The notes under the pieces: model-generated
What the model saw: only the letters and a program-made list of their open reading frames with translations
Told to the model about the DNA's origin: nothing
Database searches by the model: none
Translations under genes and position numbers: made by a program
Assembly: GCA_029891345.1 (NCBI GenBank)
Contig: CM056994.1
Coordinates: forward strand, 220,638,491 to 220,702,490
Reading direction: 5' to 3'
Length of the DNA stretch: 64,000 nt
DNA from: Dryococelus australis
Taxonomy: Eukaryota; Arthropoda; Insecta; Phasmatodea; Phasmatidae
Shown here: positions 12,156 through 22,329 of the stretch, piece by piece
Position numbering within the stretch: the stretch's first letter is position 1
How the letters are laid out: the number at the start of each line of letters is the position of its first letter

Positions 12156-12157
12156 TA

Positions 12158-12990
12158 TGTCCACCATTTTTAAAATAAGTGCCTGAGAAACTAAAAACAT
12201 ACCTTTTTACATCATCTGACAGAGTAATACTTGTTTGTCAAAATTTTATACGAATCGGTCAATTGTTTTCATGATATATGAAAACTTTATTTATTCATAT
12301 GGTACTATCTAACAAAATGGCAAAGAAAAAATACGCTTTGTGTAGATACAGTTCATAGTTGTAATACATTCTGCTAGCATACGTTATGTTGGAATTGATT
12401 ATATGGTTATGGCAATACAGCATTCTAAGCTATTATACCTACGTGGCCACCGTTTTGAAAATAAGTGTCTGACATACTACTTAAAACATGTCATATTACA
12501 CTATCTGCCACAGTACCATTTGTTTGTCAAAGTTCATAGGAATTGGTCAATTGTTTCCCGAGATATGGCCAAAAATCTATTTCTTCATGCATTGCTGTCT
12601 TACAAAATGATAGGGAAAAAGTTGCTACATTTAGACAGTTTACAGTTGTAGTATATACTGGCAGCATACAAAGTTACATTGGAATTGGTTACATGGTTTT
12701 GACAATATAACATTCTAAGCTAAAATAACTATGTGGCTGCTATTTTGAAAATAAATGTCTTGCATACCTTAAACATGTCATCTGCTGCAGTACTACACCT
12801 ACTTGTTTACCAAATTTGGTAGCAATTGGTTCATTGTTTACCGAGATGACGTAAAAACTTGATTTATTCATGTGGTGCTATTTTACAAAATGGCTGGCAA
12901 AAGTGTGTCCGTGTTAGCATATACAATGCTTGTAATATATATTTTCTGCATACCAAATTTGGCCTAAATTGGTTAAATTATATATTAGAT
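12158..12990 (+). repeat. tandem array, right part
   Basis: Same family and orientation as the array ending at 5770. The CATTTT anchor recurs near 12164, 12452 and 12742. The first unit is the second half of the one interrupted at 5770. The array fades near 12990, where GC-richer LTR-like DNA starts. Confidence 0.85.
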
Positions 12991-13500
12991 AAGGCTAGAG
13001 CGCAAGGGCGTTTACTAGGTTATTACTAGGTTTTCATTAAGTGTCAGGTAAGAGACCCAGACTTGGGGTGCACACCCTAGTAAGGTGGGGTCTGCAGAAT
13101 CTGGTGCTTGGCCTTGACTGCTCCCTAGAATAGGATAGAGCTGGTAAGCTGCTTACAAATTACAAAGTCTAACTGGGCTAAAATAGGCTTTTGGCTGGTT
13201 GGCTTACCTCTGACATGCCTTACTGACATGGCCCGAGCAATCGTTGGTGAAGGTCCAGGGTTCTGTTTCCTGACCAGGCTGGTTGATGGCAGCAGCTTTC
13301 GCTGGTAGGCCCGGCTAGTAGCTGGCTCTGCAGGGTCAGGCAGGCATTTGGGCTGCTATCGGTTATAGGTATCGGGCTGCTAAGGACACGGTAGAGCGCC
13401 ACCGAACATAGAGAGATGACTAGCACAAGAGCCTCGCACAAGAGGCTCTTGTGCGTAACCATAACTACCCCCCACCCTGCTGGTGCACCTGTCCTTCAGA

Positions 13501-13509
13501 CTATATAAG
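13501..13509 (+). promoter_or_regulatory. candidate LTR TATA box
   Basis: CTATATAAG lies about 470 bases before an AATAAA and about 1.3 kb before the primer-binding site, a plausible Pol II core promoter of the LTR. Inference from position. Confidence 0.45.
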
Positions 13510-13971
13510 TCTGTGCACGGCAGGGCTTGCGAGTAATTTCTTGCAGTTCCTCGAGCTCGCTCCACCACTTCTAGTGCTGGGGCCTCCATCGACCTCCAAG
13601 TCTTCAGCAGCTTACCAGAGGCTGCTCCCATTGTGGACAACAGTCTTCAGCTACCACCAGTGGCTCCTACCATTGCCGTCAACAGAGGCTTCAGTGACAC
13701 CAATAACTACCGCTACCAGAAGCTTCTTCTGCACCAGTCTTCAACATTAACACTCCCTACTACTAGAGCAGTGGACCTTTAACTTCTTTGTCTCGTCTAA
13801 ACAGCTCACAGATAGTTAACAACGCTCAGTAATTCTATTTAACAGCCAACTATTTCAACCTTCCCACTTAGTCTAGAACCAGGTCACCTACACCGGTCCA
13901 GCATCGGTTACTTCCAGCATGCCATCTGCTTGGTAGGAGATAGCACGTGTCACTGTGTTTATTGCGATCTC

Positions 13972-13977
13972 AATAAA
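13972..13977 (+). promoter_or_regulatory. candidate polyadenylation signal
   Basis: AATAAA in the LTR-like region, followed by a T-rich stretch (CTTTGTTCTTTTAG). Confidence 0.4.
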
Positions 13978-14786
13978 CACAGCTTTGTTCTTTTAGCCAC
14001 GAATATTATTTATAGAGTAATATTTACTACGCCTGCTAGGAACGATACGCATTGTACACTGCAGACCGAAACCGGGTATTTTATTACGAACTAGACTACG
14101 ACTGGAGATCTCCTTCCGTAATCCACGAGTCCCATACATACACTATTCGACAGCATCTGTTCTAGACCTCTGGGGATAGAACAGCAGAGCCACAACCACT
14201 AGAAACTCCTCCAACCAAGGAGTGACAGTACGGTTGGGTTGTATCCCTACTGGAGCACCTAGGTGCTGGCGGGGGTATTTGCTCAAGTGTTACGGCCTGG
14301 CCTTGGTTGCGATACCACACCCAGTAGTAGCAGGAAGGCAGCCTACATGGCTCTACACTTTTAATCTTCTTGCCAGTGGTGGGGGGTCTTCTGGAGCACC
14401 GGGCTTGTACTGGCAGCTGCTACTGGCCGTACACTAAGTTAGGGAATTGTTTCGCGTCCGTGGTACACAATTTGTATCATTCAGCGGTGGACCATGCTTT
14501 AGGCCTTTCAAGGTGAGGCACGGCTCACGGAGAGAAGAGCAAAGGACAGCTAACCTCGCTGCCAAGAAGCAGTCTGTATTGGCCCCACTGACCTGCAGCC
14601 AGCGGACTGCACCGCCATCCAGCCAGCAATCAGCAGCAGTTCTACCAACACATCCAATCAAAATCACTAGCCGGAAACACTAATTGGATTCAAAAATCCC
14701 TATCACCGCGGGCTTGGTCTAATGCAGTCAAAGCAACTATGACTGTGCTGTATAACATTAACCTGGGCACACATCAAGTGATTTTC

Positions 14787-14804
14787 TGGTGCCCAACGTG
14801 GGGC
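14787..14804 (+). other. primer-binding site, tRNA-Lys type
   Basis: TGGTGCCCAACGTGGGGC differs by one base from TGGCGCCCAACGTGGGGC, the complement of the 3' end of tRNA-Lys(1,2) used by several retroelements. Position just upstream of Gag fits first-strand priming. It marks the LTR end. Confidence 0.7.
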
Positions 14805-14917
14805 ATCAGAGTGATTAACTGTTTGCAACTAAAACGGAACAAGACCAACCCGACCCAAACACCTAACGGTCAAGCCGGAAAAGTGAAGCGGACTTCGGGG
14901 AGTCCGATAAATGCCCC

Positions 14918-15175
14918 ATGGCACCCATAGCCATAGTCATGTCAGATTCAGAGCTCAACGCCACCAATGGCGTGAACCATGACTCAGAACATGACATAAA
15001 AATAAAGAAGTGTAGCCATGCAGACTGTTCCATTACTGGTTCACTCCTTATTGAATGCAACTACTGCAGCAATGCATTCCACCACACATGCTTAGGCTGG
15101 CCAGATGAAGCCCGTAACACAGAAGGTCTGGAATACAGATGCGTCACCTGCCGCATACAACATGGACATGGATGA
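14918..15175 (+). CDS. element A Gag fragment with PHD-like zinc finger
   Basis: An 85-residue frame. Residues 32-78 carry eight metal ligands spaced C-x4-C-x9-C-x2-C-x4-H-x2-C-x16-C-x2-C (15011-15151), the C4HC3 order of a PHD finger, ending CVTCRIQ. The frame ends 24 bases later and downstream sequence continues in other frames before a GA-rich insertion. The N-terminal half is acidic and asparagine-rich. The same finger with identical spacing occurs in element B at 59551. PHD fingers usually bind histone tails; a role in chromatin targeting is inference. It follows the primer site by 114 bases, so it is probably the Gag start. Confidence 0.65.
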   Translation: MAPIAIVMSDSELNATNGVNHDSEHDIKIKKCSHADCSITGSLLIECNYCSNAFHHTCLGWPDEARNTEGLEYRCVTCRIQHGHG

Positions 15176-15289
15176 AGAGGCCAAACTATTTATACGACAA
15201 AAGGTGAACATTTACGAACGCCTATTCCCGGAAGTGAAAAGTGAAGAAAATTGTGTACACTCCATAGCTTGAATGCTATTAGAAGGGGG

Positions 15290-15360
15290 CTCTCTTTCTC
15301 TGGGGGGAGAGAGGGGGAGAGAGGGAGGGGGGAGAGAGGGGGAGAGAGAAGGGGGGGAAC
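15290..15360 (+). repeat. GA/GGGA-rich run in element A
   Basis: A purine-rich microsatellite between the Gag finger and the protease, probably an expansion that broke the Gag frame. Confidence 0.75.
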
Positions 15361-15439
15361 CTAGAACCGGAACAGGAGGAAGAAACCCCAGTCACGCTCC
15401 AGAATTTAACAAGAGGGTTTGATTCCCTGAATTTCCCGT

Positions 15440-15777
15440 GTAGAGGTCCACCTAAACAACAAAACTACCATGGCGGTGCTAGACACGGCTGCTGTGGGAA
15501 ATTTTATAAGGAGCGACTAACTCACGCTCCATCAATGAGCCCCACCTCTATTAAAAGCAAAGTCAGGCTCGCACAACCGAATCTCCTCCTTCAGGTCGAG
15601 GGGAGAATAAAGTTAACAATTGGGGTACAATGCCATACATCCCAAGTTAACTTCTTAGTTACACCCCATATTGGGGAATCAATGATTTTGGGGCAACTGT
15701 GGCTGCTTCAGCAGCAGTGCATCCTCGACTATGGACACAACGCCGTATGCAACTGGGAAGAGGAGGAGGAACACTGA
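15440..15777 (+). pseudogene. element A retropepsin remnant
   Basis: At 15476-15510 the frame reads VLDTAAVGNFI, matching the (L/I)DTGATGNFI active-site block of Ty3/gypsy aspartic proteases with glycine changed to alanine. A stop follows at 15518. From 15535 another frame gives about 80 residues with GRIKLTIGVQ and SMILGQLWL, matching the flap and ILGxxWL blocks. The protease is therefore split and mutated. No reverse transcriptase follows before the proline-rich region, so pol appears deleted. It would have cleaved the Gag-Pol polyprotein. Confidence 0.7.
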
Positions 15778-15839
15778 TTAACTAGGAAGGTAGCCAGCTG
15801 AATGCTACCCCTCCCCGTAATCCGATCTGCCTCCAACAG

Positions 15840-17206
15840 TTGCAGGTAGACATGGACCAGACGGCCCTAACTTTCTCAACACAGACTAGAAGCCAGGCCC
15901 GAAGAGCCCAACGATGTCATGCACAGCCTCAGTACAAAGAGGCTCCAGACCAAGAGCTTTTGTGGCCTCCCACCTTCAAACAAGGCCCTATGCTGTCAAT
16001 GGCAGCTCCCGAAGTCGAGCCACGGCCAATGAGAAAGCCCGAGGCATGAACCCCGGAACTTGACAGGGAGCCATCCTATTCTCCACCCGAGAGAATAGAG
16101 ATGCCATGATGCAGAGGAGTAGTCTCCGTTAAATCCCTGCCCTCGACGTCAACCAACTATGGCCACAGAGTCACCATCAGACCTGACCGGGCCACCCTTA
16201 GCTGCACCGAAATGTCTTGGCGAAGTCCCAGAGACAGGGGACACCCCACAGGTCAAGTCGGATTAGCCAAGATTTCCGAAACACCAACAGTGAAGGAGGT
16301 GGAAGCAACACTAGCACCTTCCCTTCCACCTGGTACAACTCCTGAGCCAGAAATCAAGGACGTGCCAGCTTCTACGAAGTCGGTTTCTGACGCTGAGGAG
16401 CTAGAAGAACCGCCACTGGACCACCTGAAGGCGAACACGCCACAGACCCAGCACCAGCTGTCGTACTGGAAGAAATGCCTGGAACAGGGGTCAAGGTCGT
16501 TCCAGCTTCTATGAAGCTGACCCCTGGTCCTGATGGCGAAGTATCGAGACTGCAGGGGGCATCGAGCACCGTTGATGGCAATGCTCCACCCCAACCTCCT
16601 GCCACACAGAAATCTTCACCCGTCTGCACGATTGAGGAAGAGAGGCCCGTTGTGCCTCCCACTCAATCGGCTGTCGATGAACGAGACATTGAGACCTTCA
16701 ATACCTCCCACTACCGCTCATCTGGTGCAACACCCACAGTCGAGGTCCAGTCCTTCCCTCGCACTGCCTTGGCGAAGGACCTGGACATCAAGACAGTCGA
16801 CGCCTTCAACTACCTGGACCTTGGACAAGGAGCACCTGCAGTTGAGGTGGAGGGCGGTCGACCGCCACTCCCTTGCACTGACAATTCACAGAAACATTGT
16901 GCCCTACGAATAGGAATCCATGCAGTCGGGGTGCAGGAACTTCCTGTGCCCTCCCCATCAGTTACTGCAGAAGCAGACGCCATTACTCTACGTGCAGAAC
17001 CACTATGCCTGATGCCCCCATGTGCCGTAAAGGCATATTCGATGCTGCCCGGTACTAGGAATCGACGTGGAGACCCATGTCAAGGTTTAAGTGGCCATAT
17101 CCGGCACACGGTGCACTCAAGCCGAGAGGAAGACCAGTCAAAAGCAAACCTACCGAACACAAGTGCAGTGCCAGCCATGGCTGTAGAAGACAGGTCTGGA
17201 CACTAG
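15840..17206 (+). pseudogene. element A proline-rich ORFs, function unknown
   Basis: Three successive open frames (15840-16049, 16212-16514, 16475-17206) have a shared composition rich in Pro, Ser, Thr, Val and Glu with little hydrophobic core. Near-repeats such as VPASTKSVSDAEEL (16360) and VPASMKLTPGPDGE (16508) suggest internal duplication. The last frame, 243 codons, is the longest plausible coding frame in this block. No zinc finger, integrase or envelope motif was seen. Position after the protease and the shared frame shifts suggest a disordered tail of an element A polyprotein or an unrelated passenger. GC content is well above the surrounding DNA. Confidence 0.35.
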
Positions 17207-17525
17207 CTTGAAAAGTTGACACCCTTATTGACCCATTTAGTTCATGAACCCAGCCGCAGAGCGCTGCTACCGAAGTAGTGCTGTTTGACATGGCTAGTAT
17301 AGGGATGGGAATTACATAGGGATAGGAATTTTTTTTAAATAGGAAAATGACATTCATATCTCTATGGTGTTATCACTATACCAGCAATGCTAACAACACT
17401 AGTTTGCTTGCAGCTATCCGCGGCTACAGTATGAACTAAATCAGTCAATAAGGGGGTCAATTTGCTAACATTGTTAGATAGGGGAGTATCCAGACCTGTC
17501 TTCTATGGCCGTGGTGCCAGTGATG
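17165..17525. repeat. imperfect inverted repeat, arms about 120 bp
   Basis: The left arm 17165-17280, inverted, matches 17395-17525: shared blocks are CCAGACCTGTCTTCTA, TCAATAAGGG, ATGAACTAAAT and a CGCGGCT-like block. The spacer is about 115 bases and contains GGGATGGGAATTACATAGGG. The left arm overlaps the end of the proline-rich ORF. Confidence 0.75.
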
Positions 17526-18775
17526 TATAAACAAAACCAGTAGTCGTAAAACCGCTACTTTATACTAGTGAAACAGGACTTGTTGTAGATCTGTAACCAG
17601 TGAACAATTAAACTAGCCATCCAGCCACAGACAGTGAGACCTAGGCAAAGACACTCACAATTAGGCTAGTTTAACAATGTGAAACGACAACCTAGCTGTC
17701 ATCAAGCAGGGGAAGTGTAGGAACAGGTGAGGTAAATGTGTTAACAAGTGTTTAGACACTCAACGAAGTGCTAGCATTTGAAATTATAAGAGCAGTCATT
17801 ACGCTGTAAGAAATTAATCCCATAAAAACAGATGTTTTATACCTCATCAGCGACAAGGTTTCATTAATTAGTGGCCGACAGCCCACATAACCAAATAGTA
17901 TTACTGATAGACACTCACCACAGTGCCAATGTATACTACAAAGTGCCGTATCACTGATAGATGCTCATCACACTGCCAGTGTATACATGAAGAAAGAGAC
18001 TTCACGGATTGTACATATTAAAGTCAGTTCTACATATAAGATGGACTCCCGTAAGGGAATTAGCTAATTCAGATTTTTGTATACATGACTTGATGTGTAG
18101 GTACACTTATAAATATGCCTACGAGTTTTTAACAAGTGTCCTTGTGAAGATCACCTACAAGAAGAATGCCGTCTTGCAGGAATGTGTCTTTCTGCTGTGT
18201 TGTTTTCTCATGTTTTTCTAGTGTACTTGTCTTAAATATCCTCTGCACCAAAAAAGAGTTGAACCAGAACTCTGAGCTACAGAGCTCCTATGAACTCGCT
18301 ACGATAAAACCAGAACCAGGTGCAAGATATAGTAAATTCAATTTATTAAAGTGTCATGTATGTTAGTTTGTAGTGACCTCCATACGCCAATTAGCTGCGT
18401 ATTAACATTTCTTAAAGTGTACTTACGTAGTTCGTTTAGCCGGTCAACCTAGGTGATGGAAGGACTGCCAAACTCTAACCTGTTACACGTAATTGTTTTG
18501 CTTGCTGTGAGACCCACAGGCTACCCCAGAAAGACTGTTACTTTTCTTTCATAAATCACCACAGCAAGCTCCATGATAGTAACATTTCCCCGCCTTCCGT
18601 GAGTAAGGATTGAACATACATTTTATTCCACTTCGTATTTGTCATGTCGTTGATTTTGTGTGTTTTTATTCCAGGTTCTTGTATATTCTCTTGTAAATAA
18701 CCACACAGCGCTATGGTGATTTTTTGTCTGCCACATGCCCAATACACTATGTCACTCGCGACACTAACTCACCAC
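17526..18775. other. no gene recognised; short tandem duplication
   Basis: A unit starting ACTGATAGA and ending GTATAC occurs twice in tandem at about 17904-17990, about 53 bases apart. No other structure was supported. Confidence 0.45.
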
Positions 18776-18799
18776 GGGGGGGGGGGGGGGGGGGGGGGG
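18776..18799 (+). repeat. G24 homopolymer
   Basis: Twenty-four consecutive G residues; a candidate quadruplex or assembly-error site. Confidence 0.9.
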
Positions 18800-19379
18800 A
18801 CCTATTAGCATCGTGCAACGTTTCGCTTTGCCTGGGCAAGAGGCAGATAGGGAGCCTGCGCGAAGAGAGAGACAGAACTACAGAACTACGGCAGCGTGTC
18901 ACGCGTCATAAGTTCTCCAGCCGGTCCCAGAGCACAGAGCGAGCAGAATTACAGCGGTCAAGCAGCCCAACATTAAGGGTCCTGCCTACCTATTTGAAAA
19001 TTATTTTCTTCGCTTCTCCTACCTAGAATTTTCCAGATAAGGGGGCCTACACCTTTTTCCACCGATCTTTCATGATGAGTCTTCATCGTAACAGGGGGAG
19101 GGGAGACAAATGGATGCATGCTGCTTTATCATACAACTAAATATGATTACAACTCATCTCACATCACGTCAAGTATATCTACTTCAACAGACGTGAGAGT
19201 CGAACCCCGCCAACCTGTACACGGACGTTGCGAACCACCACAATCCTGGAGGGCGCCGGAACACATGGATACAGTGGTTGCGCAAGCCAGCGGACACGTC
19301 GCCCTCAGCTCCCCCGCAATAAGAGCCTATAAGCCGTCAGCCATATATCAATAACCTGAGCACGCGTCAAGTTGAAGGG
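18800..19379. other. GC-richer DNA, no gene
   Basis: No motif-bearing ORF. On the minus strand around 19195-19215 a GGGGTTCGACTCTC segment resembles tRNA box B, with no secure box A. Confidence 0.35.
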
Positions 19380-19620
19380 GCCTGTTGGCTTGAAGAGCTA
19401 GAGCAACATATCAGGTAGTCAACTTGGACAACTTGGACACTAACTAAAGCTGGGTTGTCCTGAAGGGACTTAAGGGGGATATGGAGTGGTGTGAGTTGAC
19501 GGCAAATGTAAAGTGGGGAGAAACGACACTTCGCGGCTGCAACGTGTGCTTGAAGAAGTCCAGTGTTGGTCACTGGTGATCCTTCGGTGATTCCTCACGA
19601 GGCAGAGGAGAACAGACAGC
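19380..19620 (-). repeat. GC-rich repeat X, inverted relative to 52720-52970
   Basis: Its reverse complement shares long blocks with 52720-52970, including CTCCTCTGCCTCGTGAGGAA, GATCACCAGTGACCAAC, AAGTCCCTTCAG and CAGGCCCCTTCA. Probably part of an LTR or a related retroelement. Confidence 0.7.
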
Positions 19621-20279
19621 TAAGGCGAGCTGCTGGTATCAACTGACGTTCTGTGGCAATGCAGGGACTTATATCCACCTGGCCAGGGGAGTCTCTGGTC
19701 TCTTTGGCCATCGAGCGACTCCAGTGGGGTGGCTCCTCCCTTCGTGGACGGTGCTGCACTGGCTGTGATCTTTTGGGGAAGGCTGGAGCCAGGGTAGTTT
19801 CCTCATGTGCAGCCGGTATCCTCCACTCACTTAGAAGCAACTCTCATATTGCTGACTGTTCTCCCTTCTCACGAGAATTTGTTAGGCGGGGGCATTTATA
19901 TTAGTATTTTTCTTGAGGTGAATTCCATTCTCCAGGCGTCCACATGTCTAAGGAGGCAGACTGCTGGCCTGGGTGGCAGCCAGTTGGGGTTCGTATATCT
20001 TCCTCTGGGGCACATGATGATATGGAGTTGAAACAAAAAAGTAGTAGTGTAACTACGCGCAATGCCTCAAATCAGTAACAGTACATGCTGATTTGAATGA
20101 CATAGTTGTGACCTCATGTTCTCGGAGTGTACCTAAACATGCCCAGTACATACTGTTAGACATGTATGTCTTGTGCCGATAAACAGTGTGTAGCACTAGT
20201 ACCAGAGTGACCTTGGTAGTATCACCATGAAGTGCTACACATGAAGAGAACTGCGAGACACACACTTTGTGTTAACACG

Positions 20280-22265
20280 TGATGGTCTAGGGAGAGGGCC
20301 ATCACGTCAAGAGCGAGATGTGTTTAATTCTGCGCCAGGTCAGTTGTGCAGGTTGGGGGGTGGACTTTACTGTGGAGGCATCTGTAGTATGACCTGTTGG
20401 CCTCGCACTGGTCTCTTATATAATGCAAGATGCTTCGGGTGTCTACTTGGAACAAAATCAGTGAGGGCGAGGTGATGCCTCTGGGCATTGGACATACGGG
20501 TTTGGGCTAGCTTACCACTGGTGTGTCTTTCTTTCAGCAGTCGCTGGCCCTGACTGGATGACTGTGACTTTGGCTGGAGCAGCTGGCTGGGCAGGCAGGT
20601 TCGGCTGGTGCCTGCAGGTGACCAGGGTGCTATCCGACTAGATAGCATGGGTTCACTGCTGGTGGTGACTCGCTGGTGTCATCTGGGTTGAACAGGACCA
20701 GTCCCAAGGGCTGAGTGTACCCCTGGTTGAGTAGTTCGACTGTGGAGTGAGCAGCTTGGGAACCCAAACAGGGAGGCCAAATAAGTGGGCAGGGAGGGTA
20801 GCGGAGTGAGGCTCCAATAATTGTTGTGTGACTTGTGCTCCCTCCTGTGGGGACTGGCAGCTGAGGGCTGGTGTAGAGTGATTACTTAGGGGATGGCGAT
20901 ATGCAAGGATAACAGCTGTCCTCCGGGTGTTCTTCTTGCTTCCTTGTTGGTAAAAGAACGTTGTGGACAGGAAAGGTGCTCATGTTCACCCTTTAGAATG
21001 CGGCAACCAACCAACCCCTAGCTAAAGTGTACACCAGAAGTACCTGGGTCACGCATCGTCAGGCCTGGCACCTCCTCCGGTGAGTTTATGTGCTCTAGAG
21101 GGAATGGGTTAGCTGACTTAGTTGGCCCAGATGCTTCGTTGTGTATCTTTCTAGTGGTTGGGGCTCTATCATACTTGCGCACCAGGTAATTTTACGCACC
21201 GGATCCACAGTATGGGTGGCTGTTGAACTTGTTCTGTGTGTGATGCACGTGCAGTCCTTGTTAGGGGCTGCCCGCTATCCTACTCTACATTGGAAATTAT
21301 TGCCAATTCGGGGTCCCCTGCCGCACTCTTCAAGGGTAACACCAGGTTGAGGAAAAAGCACATGTTCACTACAGAGCAAGGAAAGACAGAATATAGCTAG
21401 ATTATGTGTTTTATTCCCTTGAGAATGGAAACACAGTGACCTGTACTTCCTCCTACTTCTACATACACTAGGTGTTCAACAGACTTTGTACAAGAGCAAG
21501 ACAGGTGAAGGGGCTGTCGACTTGAGGAGCCTCGCTTGACGAGCAGACGAGAGCTGACAATTAAATAGTTGTGAAAACAATTGGACCCTAATTGTGGTTT
21601 GTAATCCTGAAGGGACCCGGGGCACCACGTGTGGTGTACGTGTTGGATGTGGTGACTCTTGATAGCAAGAGTCAGGAGGTAGCAACAACTCTTTGGCTGC
21701 TGTGGTGGGAAAAGTGGCATCGGCTGAAGAACTGGAAGAAGATTGGTAGGTCTTGGAGAGTCCTCAGGACTGTGGCTGTGCAGTAGAGAGCCTTAGTATG
21801 ACTGGTGCTAAGGCGAGCTGCATGGACAACTGAAGGTCTTGGAGAAGTTCTTAGGACTGTGGCTGTGTAGTAGAGAGACCTAGCATGACTGGTGCTAAGG
21901 CGAGCTATGTGTTAACTGGCATTTATGCCGGGTGCACAATGTTATATTCCCCTCGGCTGGAAGTCTCCTGCGCACCTCATTCACTTACATAATCTTCGGC
22001 CGCTACCCCTTCAGGTTCAGGCTAGGCCGAACTGCTGTTACCATCTCTTAGCGGGGTGGTGGCAGGAAGGTTTGGGCGGCATCAGTCGCTCGCTTAGGGG
22101 CAAACTCATGCATGCCCATGGCTGCTTCTCAACGGGTTTACAAGTGGAGGTGGCGATGAAGTGACTTCCTAGCATTATGTGGGTGCTGGTGTTGGAGGCG
22201 GCCAGTCGGGGTTCGACTCCCTCAGGAGGCACATGACAAGCATATGATACGGAGTCGACAATAAT
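20280..22265 (+). repeat. GC-rich LTR-like repeat Y (copy 1)
   Basis: It is collinear with 54210-55615. Shared blocks include CCTCGCACTGGTC, GCGAGGTGATGCCTC, TGGGTTAGCTGA, CCCAGATGCT, ATCTTCGGCCGC and AGGGGCAAACTC. Length, GC content and absence of any motif-bearing ORF fit a solo or decayed LTR. Near its end, GGGGTTCGACTCCCTC and GGCACATGA recur from 19975-20030, so the tip has been duplicated. At 21780-21905 a 60-70 bp segment with GACTGGTGCTAAGGCGAGCT occurs twice in tandem. Confidence 0.65.
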
Positions 22266-22329
22266 GAGTAGGAAGTGTCACTCGTCAGTGTAAAGTGCGG
22301 CTGAAGGCAATAGTCGAAGAGCACAGAGA

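Larger units (their letters stand above)
13030..14786 (+). mobile_element. LTR-like region of Ty3/gypsy-type element A
   Basis: A GC-richer stretch precedes a primer-binding site and Gag, and contains a TATA motif at 13501 and an AATAAA at 13972, the layout of U3, R and U5. The exact LTR start was not fixed; the end should lie within about ten bases of 14786. Segments at 13200-13390 and 13545-13720 have inverted relatives at 53700-53900 and 58455-58600. The ORFs here have no domain and are spurious. Confidence 0.55.

Noticed and set aside
13451..13750. 99-codon ORF in the LTR-like region
   Set aside because: Ser/Leu/Pro-rich, overlaps a reverse-strand frame and LTR control elements, no domain.
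16253..16662. Minus-strand ORFs opposite element A's proline-rich frames
   Set aside because: Antisense shadows of the plus-strand frames, Gly/Ser-rich mirror of Pro/Thr codons.
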